DNA from: Biomphalaria glabrata
Lineage: Eukaryota > Mollusca > Gastropoda > Planorbidae
Reading direction: 5' to 3'
Length of the DNA stretch: 64,000 nucleotides
Assembly (NCBI RefSeq): GCF_947242115.1
Contig: NC_074723.1
Coordinates: 20,274,379-20,338,378 of the forward strand
Of the stretch, positions 49,001-59,564 are shown in pieces. Numbering within the stretch: position 1 is the stretch's first letter; each line of letters starts with the position of its first letter. A program made the translations under genes and the position numbers. The notes below the pieces were generated by a model, which was not told where the DNA came from, did not search any database, and worked only from the letters and a program-made list of their open reading frames with translations.

Positions 49001-49598
49001 AATCAGATTCAAAATATCCAAGACGTTTGCGTTTACTACAATTAATTTTATGGCGGCTACCTACTTTTGAGGTAGACCTATCTTCAATAATTGAGGAATC
49101 TGATGTAATGGGTTTAAATGGTGATATTTCAGAAGACAATGCAATGCCCACTGGAAGTGAGGCATTAGCACTTTGATTCTGGGCAGAATATGCAGAATTT
49201 CTGCCTGCTCGTCTGGTGGCTGCTATCTCAGGACCAATGCTATCATGCTCCTGGAAAGTACTAACATTGCATTGGCCACAGCTCTTTTTTGATCTTAAGT
49301 TTGACTTGGCTGCTATTTTAATGTCCAAATCAGAATTTGGCTGCTCAGCCAGACAACTTTCTTCTCCATTATCTCCACTATCAGAGACTTCTTCTTCTGA
49401 GGATGATTCAGGCCGAGTTCGTGGAGGAGTAATACTCCTTACACTGTCACCTTCGTCTGCACTAAAATATTCGTCTTCATTTGATTGGCATGGGGGGAAT
49501 ATTACGTTCAAGTCATTTTCAGCTTCTTTTAGTGTTTTTTCGTGAAACAAATATTTTTGGTTTTCATCATCACTAGGCTCAGATTGATTATTTCCCAT
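40049..49598 (-). CDS. macro-domain protein with long disordered N-terminus, five coding exons
   Basis: Coding exons, minus strand: 49598-47648, 46942-46809, 43054-42859, 41233-41018, 40356-40049. All have GT/AG borders and phases join, giving 934 codons plus stop. The start MGNNQSEPSD fits the N-myristoylation pattern MGxxxS; a cag acceptor at about 49624 implies an upstream untranslated exon. Residues 1-650 are Ser/Asn-rich, acidic and apparently disordered, with basic clusters (CSKRKR, KKKASNKK). From about 696 a macro domain is seen: VRISVSDLS, GIVNWTDGGLTH, TTPAGGQFD, LLHVVAPHW, ALLEVYANCLRFA, LSFPIIGEGDYYPVD, RLTLIQLITPN. The usual IVNAAN loop is IVNWTD and the GGG turn is lacking, so ADP-ribose binding may be weak or changed. 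The protein ends with a basic LRVKRPRL. No PARP, WWE or RING domain was seen. The exact orthologue was not recognised. Introns hold a LINE and two SINEs. Confidence 0.85.
41410..41640 (+). mobile_element. SINE family A in a macro-gene intron, copy 1 of 2
   Basis: A tRNA-like head (ggttaattgcttggctgtca, B-box ggatttgaatcc near 41466-41477), then ggtgaagactgggattttta, the ttagttcgggaaaagcaaag block, acatgacaccctcattaacg and catcacctgcttcatagatc. It lies antisense in the intron between macro exons 43054-42859 and 41233-41018. Confidence 0.8.
41680..41868 (+). mobile_element. SINE family A in the same intron, copy 2, head missing
   Basis: It begins within the body (ctttagggtacctctgaatc, cacccagctctaatggttac) and continues through ggcattagttggggaaaagt to the tail gtctgaaagggaactt. 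It lies in the same orientation as copy 1, 40 bases downstream, and the two share flanking intron. Either two insertions or a duplication with deletion. Confidence 0.8.
43580..43680 (+). pseudogene. possible detached upstream piece of the adjacent LINE
   Basis: The plus frame reads RAIAPECKKAYISMVKRLA then RRKISFYK and a stop. This faintly resembles the endonuclease-RT linker of I-clade elements (W-ECKKAI pattern). It shares the 14-mer gctggctagaagaa (43642-43655) with the 3' end of the LINE at 45974-45987. Both readings are weak, so the piece may instead be chance. Confidence 0.25.
43688..46027. repeat. perfect 29-bp inverted repeat bounding the LINE
   Basis: 43688-43716 and 45999-46027 are exact reverse complements (start caataaaaagaaaaagataa on the left arm, aggatgttattatctttttc on the right). 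Neither arm extends beyond 29 bases. LINE insertions normally give direct, not inverted, flanking repeats. Confidence 0.9.
43717..45998 (+). pseudogene. RNase-H-bearing LINE (I/Nimb-like), 5' truncated, one frameshift
   Basis: Translation opens at SYRPISLTSNIGKIAEKM (from about 43731), an RT block-1 start, so the endonuclease part is missing. RT motifs follow: AVFIDLQQAYDRV, LPQGSALSC, and the catalytic YADDLLIW. The C-terminal RNase H has IHIYTDGSA, NFQAEIEAITIAL, VVFTDSQSTLQAL, then WIPGHIGIKGNEKADKLSK. A frame change near 45375 separates the RNase H halves (stop after AQES, continuation in the next frame). After that come CRHC-HPFETVNHILFECP (zinc-knuckle-like) and a stop at 45970. A GAA microsatellite tail lies at 45985-45998. 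The RT stretch is one 530-codon frame, so the insertion is young. It lies antisense in intron 2 of the macro gene. RNase H places it in the I superclade; the name Nimb is from recall. Confidence 0.85.
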
Positions 49599-49624
49599 TA
49601 TTAATATATCTTGAGTTAGATCTG

Positions 49625-51460
49625 AAAAGAAGAAAATATAATTAAATTCTCTTTGAAATTAAAAGTTAACTGAATTCTAAAAAAATATTGTCAACAAATG
49701 TCTAGGTTTTTTTACTAAAAAAAAACAAACCAGGATTACAAAGAGAGTATGTGTGAAACAAATTCAAATTAATCCCCTGCAGATAAAAAGGCGGTTTTAA
49801 ATATTATTTTTAATACAAAAATATCAGTTAGCTAATAAAGAGCATAATAACTACAATCCTCCAACCTTCCATATAAAATAGATGTGTGCAGTGCAAAAGT
49901 TCTGCCTATGTGTTTGCAATGTTTGGAAAGTCTAGTACTTCACATTCAGGACAGTAGCCTACTATTCCGTCTGAGTGTTAAAATACCTTTAAATAGTCAA
50001 ACTGATGGGCTCTGACTTTAAAATTACAGAAAGTAGCCAGCTCTAAAGCTACCTTTACACCTGATGAAAGCCTAAATTCAAAGAATGAAATCAGGGACAT
50101 TGAAGGCTAAGTTTGTTTACAACAGAAAAGTTTACCTTCTGAAGAAAAAAAGCATTAAATATTTTATTCCTTCCGCCCTCCTTCAACACGAATCTAAAAA
50201 AAAAACAACTTCAAACATTAGTCTAGTCGAACCCAGAATAAAAAGTTTTATCTTACAACAGCTAGGGAGTTTATATATTCAGAAGACTCAATAGCCTAGC
50301 TTCTATATTAGAAACAAGTTCAATGACTAATAAGGATTATCTGTCACAAAACAAATTTTTAAAATTCTTTTTATTAGTGATTGTAGAGGGTGACAATGTT
50401 TTAATTGCTGACTCTGCAAAGAATGGCCTGAAAGAAGAAAATCTGAATTCTTTCAAAAAATATTTCCAGTGACTGCATTGTAAAGAAATCGCCCATTAAC
50501 AAAATTAGATGTCACTGATCCAGCCAAGTAAACCATTGCATCTGGTTAAAGTCTATATTCATTTCTAAAATAAAGTCCCATTCTTCTAAGTGAATTTTCT
50601 GTTGGTGCTATTATGGAATCAAGAATAAAACACTAGAGGCATTATGATAATAAAATCATTGCCAATATTCTAACATATTGAAGAAAAGTCCATGACGAAT
50701 TTAAATCATTAAATGTGTTAATACTTTTAAAAATGTACAGAATGTTTTATATAACTTTATGCTGTGTTAACTTTTTGGATTGCTGCATTTTGTGTATGTT
50801 ACATGCTTGAAAAATGATTTTATATATTCAAATAAGAAGTTGCTGAATTCTTTTAAATTATGAAGAATTAATTATTTTTAATATTTTCTTTAAATAATGG
50901 ATATAAATTATACTGCAGGAGCTTAACTGCACTCATACACACAAAATGCATGCAAAGCACTATTGATTGTACATTTAGATAAGAGGACTATGACAGTTTT
51001 CTGCAGCTTTATTTCTGGTCCAGGCAGTCTGAGCATTCTATAATAGATATAATTGCTTTACAGGTATTGTGACAACTTCTCTCTCTCAAGAACTGTGAAG
51101 AATTAATGTGTTTGAAAATGAAAACATGCTTGAGTTTTTTTTAATGCTTCAAAAGTATGTTTGTTTCACTGGTCATCAAACTGTACATGAATTAAAAAAG
51201 GAACTTTCCTTTGGGTCACTAAAAATGCTTAAAAAAGTATCTGAGATACTGAGTATCAGTATCTCTACTGAGTTCTTATGCAAGAACAACCAAATGAGCA
51301 ATGTTTTAGAGGGAGATAATGTTCAATAATAAAATTGCATATGAGGCTTGCTTGTGTGACTCACTTTCATTCAGATAGCTCTAAAGTGGTTTGCAAGAAG
51401 TGGCGTAACCACTACAACTATCAATTTCTACTGAAGATCATTTCATTAGACTTAGATGAT
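49625..51460. other. upstream region of the macro-domain gene, no gene seen
   Basis: The cag acceptor at about 49624 (minus strand) puts a 5' untranslated exon somewhere in higher coordinates, but no donor can be singled out. Sequence is AT-rich; short frames have no family resemblance. Confidence 0.4.
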
Positions 51461-51469
51461 GATCGTCTT

Positions 51470-52040
51470 GATCTAGACAATCTTGTAATTCTAGACTCTC
51501 TGTCTCTCTAGATGTCTAGATCTACTTATAATCTAATATGTATCTAGATTTAGATCTAGATCTAGACTCTAGAGTAAAAGATCTAGATCTCTTTCTCTAG
51601 ATCTACTTATAATCTTAATATGTATCTCGACATAGACTAGAGTAAAAGATCTAGATCCGCTATATATATAAGTACATATATATTATAATATAAGTCCAAT
51701 TTTCCGCTATATATATAAGTACATATATATTATAATATAAGTCCAATTTTGTAAAGTAGGCCTACTAAATCTATCTAGATCTAGACCTTAGATCTCTTCT
51801 ATTCCCATTTGCTTCAGAAAACTCCTGGAGAACGGCAGGCAGGCAGGGAACAAATGTGGGCTAGGGCCATCCTAACAACAGGCAGGGCAAAGCATATAGA
51901 TCTAGATCTAGCTGCGGGCATACTCTCACAACTCAGATACTGCCCATTCAAAGATTAGATCTAGAATCTAGATCAAAAGTATTCAAATTTACATCTAGAT
52001 ATAGACTTGAGTTCTAGATCTAGGACTGGGGTCTATAGAA
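51470..52040. repeat. ctagat-rich tract with a 47-bp tandem duplication
   Basis: 51657-51703 and 51704-51750 are identical head-to-tail copies (start ccgctatatatataagtaca). A longer imperfect duplication (ctagatctacttataatct) precedes them at about 51515 and 51598. The remainder is degenerate ctagat sequence. Confidence 0.85.
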
Positions 52041-52458
52041 AACAAGATTTAAAAAAAAAAGAACTCTAACTTTCTCAATTGACAGATATCATGTGTGCGC
52101 ATATTTAAAAGTATGTCTTATAAATATTTCACTTTCTTCCAAAAAATAAATAAATAATAAAATCAGATTTCTTTTTTGTCAAAGAAATATAACTTTATAA
52201 GATTTTTTGTTAGAAAAATGGATCAGAAGACATTTTCAGAATTCTGACAATTTCTGGAAAATTCCCATCACTAATAAATTATAAATTTACAATATTTATG
52301 TCACAACGTAGATATATTTAATTCAATATGAATCATGCATGGCTCATTATCATGATTATGTGTGTGCAAATGTGCTAAGAATCCCTCCTTCATCCTCCAA
52401 GCTCAACCCCCTGAGCCCTCATAAAAATAGTCTTGCTACAGTCATGACATGTTCTTAA

Positions 52459-53350
52459 AGGGAAACTCCGATGGTTTTGACAATTTTTGATATAATATGT
52501 GTTTTGATGTACAGATAATGAATATATGATTCTTTTTTTTTTATTTGCAATAATAATTTAGTAATTGATGTTTTTCCGACGTAATTTTCCTGCGCATCCA
52601 AAACAGTCAGACTTTCACCGGATTTCTATGTGACGTCACAAATGCGTTTTAATCTATTGACTTATTGTATAACAGGAGACCATACAGCAAAGTTTACATT
52701 CTCGTAAAAGAAATATATCTTCGTCCATGCAGTTAGATCTAGGATCTTGTAAGCAGAGAAAAAATGCGTGTATTAAAAGTAGATTTACATGCTTGGCTAA
52801 CCATGGCAGTGTGTATTTCTCGCCAGACCGCTCAACACACAACAAACACTATCGCTTGTTGTCTTGTCATGACCGACTACACGTAGTCTCAACTAGCCTT
52901 ACACTGACCATCTTGTTCGAATCAGTCAGACACACGATCTATTTACTTCTTGGGACAGGGAGAGGCTTAGATGAAAATGTTACTCTTTTTCTCAAGTTGA
53001 TTATTAAACCCTAATGCTTTTAGATCTATCTATACATATATATATATAACTGTATCATAGCTCTGGACTAGGCGTCACTAAGCCTAACAGCTACTGTAGC
53101 AATACGATTGGTCAAATCTAGTTTCTCTTTCAGTATTGTTGAGGGAAGTGACATTTGACATGGTTAAAAACAAAATCTCATAGAACCCCATTTTTTTTTA
53201 GATGTCAAGCATATATACTGACTAATTTATTAAATATAAATGTTTCTAAACATTTAAATAAAAAATGGTAAAATGTTTACTATTACAACTTTTTACGCAG
53301 AATTTAAATATGTCAATAACTCAAATTTGAAAAACCACCGGAGTTTCCCT
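52459..53350. mobile_element. TTAA-flanked inverted-repeat element, 892 bp
   Basis: TTAA lies at 52455-52458 and 53351-53354. The left end agggaaactccgatggtttt and the reverse complement of the right end, agggaaactccggtggtttt, differ at one of 20 positions. The interior encodes no transposase; the 95-codon frame at 52727-53014 has no family resemblance. It holds a TA run near 53033-53048. A piggyBac-like class is inferred from the TTAA target; a P-like or other class is not excluded. Confidence 0.75.
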
Positions 53351-53359
53351 TTAAGTTTA

Positions 53360-54815
53360 AAAATAAAACTTATAAAAGCTACATACTCACGTAGTCATAG
53401 ATTCTGAGATGAACAGTCACTGAGTCAGTGAGTGAGTGACAGATACCCAGCCAGTGATTGGTGATACTGAGATAGATCTAGATCTCTAGAGACTAGTTAG
53501 GCTAGTAATAATATAATCTAGAGTCTAGAGTATTCTAGATCCTAGAGTTAGAGAGATACTAAAAATTTCGGTATACCAAAGGCAAAGTTTCTAAATTAAA
53601 ATTCTTTTTATCTCTTGGACTTGGATAAAAAATTAATTTTAGATGTAGTTTTACTCAAAGACAGAGACTAAATTTAAGTCGTCTAAGTTAAAATAAAATG
53701 TTTTAGATTAGAATAATTAAATAATTTAAATCATTAGACTCATTTAGTAAACTTAGATCTAGTGTTTTTATAATTATTAGTTTTAACTTTTACTTAGTCA
53801 ACTGAGTCAGTGACTCTGAGTGAGTGTTAAAAAAGTTACACGTTATTTTTATTATTTTAGTGACAGTACAGACTTATTTATTACTAGATCTATGGGTTAT
53901 ACTACTCTAGAGCCTAGACTTAGACTCCAATAAATTTCTTGAGCTTAAATTTAGACCTAAGCATTAAGATCTTGAGATCTAGATAGATCTAGATTAGAAT
54001 GAAGTCTTAAGTTAAAATAATAGACTACTGAAAAACGTAAACATTCCTTTTTTATATCTTCAATTCAAAAGTTTTATACGGATGTTGTATGAGAGTAATC
54101 GGCCTTAGATTCTAAATCCTAGTTCTAAGCATAGACCTATATTTATAGACATAAAAAGTACCTATATTCTATTATGTAGTATATATATAGGTCTGTGATT
54201 TTGACTCTCACAGGCCTTTTAAATTTCCGACATTCGTGTTGTGGGCCACATCACCGAAAAGATACACAACTGAAATTAAAAGACTTGAAATCATTTCTAT
54301 TAGAAACGAATACATATATTACCAATAACACTAGTAGATCTACTTACACTTATGACACTTTGGACTTTTTCACGTTTATAGTTTGTGCGAAATTAATTTC
54401 CGCATAGCTATCTGGCGGCATATCTTATCTTATCTCATAGCGTAAGGTGGGGGAAAACGCCCCCCCCCCACTAAGCTTCTGTGGCCTGTTAAAGCTAGGT
54501 TATTAATACATTTGAGGCTTAAATTTATTATTCATGTAGTGCAATATGTCTTCTTTACAAATTAGTTTTAAAAATGATTTTGTGTCAAGGCATTTAAAAC
54601 TTATGGCATAAAATTTAAGAATTTGAAATAGGGCTTTTTACCCCACACCCAATAAGCCCTTCCATGAGGCTTCTTACTCGAAGAGTAAAATTATGAAAAA
54701 TAGTGTTTGTGTTTTTTTTACCTTATGGATGCTTTTTATGTTACTCTGTATATATTTATACATATAATTTTGTTTTAAAATAGTTTTAGGCCAAAAATTA
54801 TGCCAACATATTTTT
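53360..54815. other. non-coding, partly ctagat-rich
   Basis: 53390-53480 holds gagtcagtgagtgag-type short repeats. 53460-54000 is ctagat-rich. 54190-54430 is slightly richer in CpG and could contain the upstream exon of the minus-strand macro gene, without proof. A C run lies near 54460. Confidence 0.4.
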
Positions 54816-54858
54816 CACCACATAGTTAACGAGAGTAGGCCTATCATGTGGCCAGCAC

Positions 54859-57800
54859 CACTGGCGGATCCAGTGGGGGGGGGCGGTAGGGGTGATCGCA
54901 CCCCCCACTCGGTCGACCCCCCCCCCCCCAAGGGTGGCGGCGGACGAATTTTAGTATAGAATTCACACAATTTGTATACGAATGTATTACTTATGTTACT
55001 AAAATATACTAATTATTTATATTTCAGCCTATTTTTATATTATTTCGCCCCCCCCCCTCTAGCATGTTGGCCGTCTTGGTGGGGTCGGGAGGGGGCAATG
55101 GTATCAAACCCGCCCCCCCTCCAATAAACTTTCGAGTGTGGGGCGGTCCAATTTATCTGTAGAAATCACAGCTTGCTAACAGAACCAATTAAATATCTAT
55201 ATGATTAAAACTTGTTATTGATATTTTAACCGATCTTTATGTTATGTTGTTCCCCTGTTAGCCAATTGAGGGGGGGGGGGGGCGAATACCTCTACTGCCC
55301 TTCCCATCTAAACTCTTTGAGTGCGGGGGGGGGAGCGGTCCTACTTTTATGGAGAAATCATAGTTTGTGAACAAAATTAGTTCAATTAATATATACATTT
55401 TATATTGTAGCTCCTCTTCTGGTATTTTGGCCGATTCGGTGGGATAAGGGGGTAGCGATCGCATGTACTGCTATGAGAATGAGTTTCTGCAGTGAAAAAT
55501 GCAAGAAAACGCTTTTGGCGTCGGAGCTTCGCCCCGAACTCCACTGATGAATGATGAGCTGTAGATGTTAGGAGAATGCGTTTCTGCAGTGAAAAATGCA
55601 CGCCCCGAACCCCACTGGGGAATCTTACAGCGCTACCCCAGATCCCCAAGTCTGCAAGAGAAATGCCTCAACATGACTTTTTTTGTGTTTTTTTTTCCGC
55701 CGAAGGCTGAGAAATACTGTCTTTTTTTAATCGGGCTTTTTGGAATCGGAAAGATGAATGAGAACGGTCAAAGACTGCTTGAATTCTGCACATACCACAA
55801 GCTCTGCATTACCAACACATACTTCAGAACAAAACCACAGCACTGTGTCTCATGGAGGCACCCTAGGTCTGGGCACTGGCACCAGCTGGATATGATACTG
55901 ACACGAAAAAAGGACATTGGAAATATACTGCTGACACGTAGGCTAGCTACCAAAGCGCGAATTGTGATACTGATCATACTTTAGTGTCCTGCCGGACAAG
56001 ACTGCTGCCAACTAAGATCCACACATCACAGGGAAAAAGAAAAACACGCCTGAATACCACTAGCACAAAAAATCCTGATCTTTGCACCGAATTTGAGAAC
56101 AAATTAGAGGAAGCTTTTAAAAACTTCTCTGTGACTGAGGTAGAAAAAAACTGGACGTTTATGCGTGATACAATCTACCAAACATCATCACTGGTCTTTG
56201 GAAACAAAACCAAGAAAAGCGAAAACTGGTTTGAAGCTAGTCTACCAGAAATGGAAACTGCCACTACGAACAAGAGAGCAGCCATGCTAATCTACAAGAA
56301 GGATCCTACCCCAAGCAACTTAAAAAGGCTCAGAGCTGCACGTAACAATGCCCAAAGAGTAGCGAGACAGTGTGCTAACAAATACTTGCAGGAGCTATGC
56401 GAAGATATTCAATCTTGTGCCGACTGTGGTAACATAAGAGGACTATATGAGGGCATGAGAAAAGCCTTTGGACCTCACACCAGCAAGTGTGCTCCGCTCA
56501 AGTCAAAAGATGGCTCAATCATCAGTGATCGTTCGCTGCAAATGGAGCGATGGGTAGAACACTATGCAGAACTTTACCAGATTGAAAACGCCATCTCACC
56601 AAATGCTGTTTCCAACTTCCCATCACTTCCAGTTTTGACGGAATTAGACGAAACGCCCTCAGTAAAGGAGCTGAGCATAGCCATTGACATTCTTGCACAT
56701 GGGAAAACACCCGGAGGAGATGGCATTCCTGCTGAAGTCATTCAGGCTGGAAAACATGCCCTAATCAAAACACTCAATGAACTGCTAAGCTTGTGCTGGG
56801 AACAAGGAATGGTCCCCCAGGAATTGAAAGACTCCAACATAGTTACAATTTATAAAAAATAAAGGCGACCGCTCTGATTGTAACAATTACAGAGGCATCT
56901 CACTGCCTAGCATAGTCGGAAAGGCTTTTTCTAGAGTATTACTAAAGCGATTACAGATCCTGGCAGATCGTGTTTATCCAGAGTCGCAGTGTCGCTTAGG
57001 GAAGGTAGATCTACAACCGATATGATTTTCTCTCTGCGGCAGCTATAGGAGAAGAGCAGAGAGCAAAAGCAGCCCCTCTTCATAGCATTTATTGATTTGA
57101 CTAAGGCCTTTGACCTTGTTAGCAGAAGCGGTCTGTTTCCTGTACTAGAGAGAATCGGCTGCCCAAATAAGTTAAGAAAACTAGTGTCAGCTTTTCACGA
57201 AAATATGCAGGGCACTGTTCAGTTTGAAAGTTCTTCATCCAGGCCATTCTCCATCAAGAGCGATGTAAAACAAGGATGTGTACTGGCCCCTACACTATTT
57301 AGAATCTTCTTCTCAGTCGTACTAACCAGTGCTTTTAAATCCTTTGAAGACGGAATATATATTCATAGTAGATCCGATGGAAGGCTCTTTAACCTGGCAC
57401 GTCTTAAAGCCAAAACGAAAAGGCGTCGTATCTTGATAAGGGAGCTGCTGTTTGCCGATGACGCGGCACTCGTATCTCATTCACAAGGAGGTCCACAGAA
57501 GCTAGTGAACGCCTTAGCAGCTGCTTGTCAAGAGTTTAGCCTTACTATAAGTCTCTCCAAGACCGAAATCCTGGCACAAGACGCCGCAGAAATACCTAAA
57601 ATACATATTGGGAACCACACCCTTTCAGTGGTGCAGAAATTTACCTACTTGGGTTCAACAATTGTCAGTAACCTAGACTTAGACATCGAGCTGACAAAAA
57701 GGATAGGAAAAGCTACCACAGCATTGGCAAAACTCTCCAAGCGCGTCTGGGAAAATGGTAAATTGACCACAGCGACCAAAATCCTAGTCTACAACGCCTG

Positions 57801-58570
57801 TGTTGTGAGCACTCTCCTTTATGGCAGTGAAAGCTGGTCAACATATATGTACCAAGAGCACAGATTGAATAGTTTCCACTTGCGCTGCCTGAGACGCATA
57901 ATGGGCATCTCTTGGAGGGACCTTGTCTCCAATCAGGAAGTTTTGAGATTGGCCAATATGAACAGCGTGTATGCTCTCCTGACACAAAGAAGATTACGCT
58001 GGCTCGGACATGTCACCCGCATGCCAGATGGTAGAATCCCGAAAGATATCTTATATGCTGAGCTTGTGGAAGGAGTCAGACCCAAGGGCCGCTTAAGACT
58101 AACATATAGAGATGTCTGCAAGCGAGACATGAGAGCCACAGGCATCAGCGAAAGTATGTGGGAAAACATAGCCAAAGACCGGAGTGCATGGAGACAGACT
58201 GTGCGTGCTGGGACAACCCTTGCTGAGAACAAAAGAATTGAGGCGGACTTAATCAAGAGGGAAAAAAAGAAAGCTGCCCTGTCTGCTAGCCCTGAATCAG
58301 AGGCATACACTTGTACGAATTTTGGCAAAGTCTGCCGTTCTAGAATTGGCTTGATTAGCCACACCAGATTCTGCCCCGTCTCAAGATTAAGCCAAAACCA
58401 GTGACTCATTTGGGCGCATCCATTGCCTTTCGAGACAAAATGAGCCATATATATAATAATATATATGCTGTACGCACGTTTATGCATAGGGTTAGGGTTT
58501 ACTGGGCGTTAGGGTTAGGGTTTGGAAAAAAATTGCCCCCCCCCCCTCCAAAGTTCTGGATCCGCTAGTG
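54859..58570. mobile_element. hAT-type element, 3.7 kb, inserted in a SINE and hosting a LINE
   Basis: The left end cactggcggatccag and the reverse complement of the right end, cactagcggatccag, match at 14 of 15. Flanks are gccagcac on both sides (54851-54858 and 58571-58578), a perfect 8-bp duplication. No transposase was recognised. The left 600 bases are G-run/AT subrepeats shared with 10918-11640. The right end has short telomere-like ttagggttaggg and a C run, shared with 4817-4868. The middle is occupied by a LINE (55725-58480). Confidence 0.85.
55725..58480 (+). pseudogene. LINE with endonuclease, RT and C-terminal zinc-finger-like motif, broken
   Basis: It opens near the end of an AP-like endonuclease: GKMNENGQRLLEFC and HWHQLDMIL (55725-55930). 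A linker frame follows (55984-56862) ending LKDSNIVTIYK. A frame change near 56855 leads to NNYRGISLPS; another break near 57000 precedes a 435-codon frame (57097-58404). That frame carries TKAFDLVSR, VKQGCVLAPTLF, the catalytic FADDAALVS, RRLRWLGHVTRMPDGRIPKD, DVCKRDMR, and a terminal CRSRIGLISHTRFC. The 3' end is a TA-rich tail (58448-58468). The element is 5' truncated, with at least two frameshifts. The same family is seen at 31694-32087. Clade not assigned with confidence. Confidence 0.85.
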
Positions 58571-59564
58571 GCCAGCACAACGACCTTAACTTTTTCCAAA
58601 CTAATGTCATTAACCTATTAGAGCTGGGTGGACTGAAAGGCGCCCTAAAATCACGAAATTCAAAATCCCAGTTTTCGAATGCGTAACTCTCGATTCGGAA
58701 GCCGAGCGCTTTATCACTCAGCCACCGCGCCTACTTGTAAACCACTAGCCTACTAGAAAAAAAAAAAAAAAAAAAAAACTAAACAAAATAACAGTGAGAC
58801 GTCTACTGGAAAGTCTGTTCGGCCCACTCTCTTTTCGTCCACTAAGAGTTGATCATCGGAAACGCAATTTCAAAGACAGCAATTTTCCTGAGAATGCCAA
58901 ATTATCAAACATATTTAAAAAATTCTCAATGATAAAGCTCTTCAAGAGCCTACAAGAACCTGGATAGTAGTTCTACTTTTCTATAACAGCTTCTAATCGG
59001 AGGCCCTATGCGAAGTGAATTTGGTGAATGAACTAAAAAATTAAAAAGAAACATTGAAAAAAAAACAAAACTTTTAAAATTAGAAACCTGCCTATGTATA
59101 TTTAAATCGATAAATAACTGAAATTCATATATGATAAATTCGCAATTTCCGTGGAAGAGTTAGACTAGTAAACATAGTCTGATTGAAGTTTCGCAATCTT
59201 TTCTCTGTTTTTTTTTTAGTCATGTGCGAGGCCCCCGCCAATTGGAGGCCCTGGGCGGCTACCTAGATAACCAATGCCTATAAGGCCGGCTTTGCAGCCT
59301 TTGTCCCTCAGCATATTTTAATGACCCATTTAAGTTTGCAAGACCAAAGAGTATTTGTAAACAAGAATTTGAAATGAACACAATCTTTTTAAATTTGCTT
59401 TTAGGCTGTTTTCTATAGGCTAAAAAATGAAGGGCCACTTTTATTATTTTTGTTTTGCATTTTTGAGATGTTCCTTCAGACATTCTACCACAAACTTCCT
59501 TCCTTTCTTTAAGTCTACGAAACTGATCGTTAAAATCGCTTTCTTAAAGTCCATGAAACTGATC

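Larger units (their letters stand above)
54820..58740 (-). mobile_element. SINE family A, minus strand, split by a hAT element
   Basis: The left piece ends with gttaacgag ... atcatgtggccagcac (to 54858). The right piece resumes gccagcacaacgacc at 58571 and runs through agagctgggtggactgaaag to the inverted head near 58690-58735 (ctctcgattcggaagccgag, gctttatcactcagcc). Joined by the duplicated gccagcac, the two read as one SINE, as at 37600-37745 (gtcatgtggccagcacaacg). This gives an empty-site reference for the hAT insertion. Confidence 0.85.

Noticed and set aside
48644-49545. Plus-strand frames of 96-133 codons opposite the large macro-gene exon
   Set aside because: They are antisense shadows of a 650-codon exon whose minus-strand frame, splice sites and phase continuity are convincing.
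52727-53014. 95-codon frame inside the TTAA element
   Set aside because: No family resemblance, no transposase motif, and it lies wholly within a non-autonomous element.
58965-59297. hAT MITE with ggccggc-type ends
   Set aside because: Only the right-end-like aaggccggctttg is recognisable. The left end and duplication are missing.
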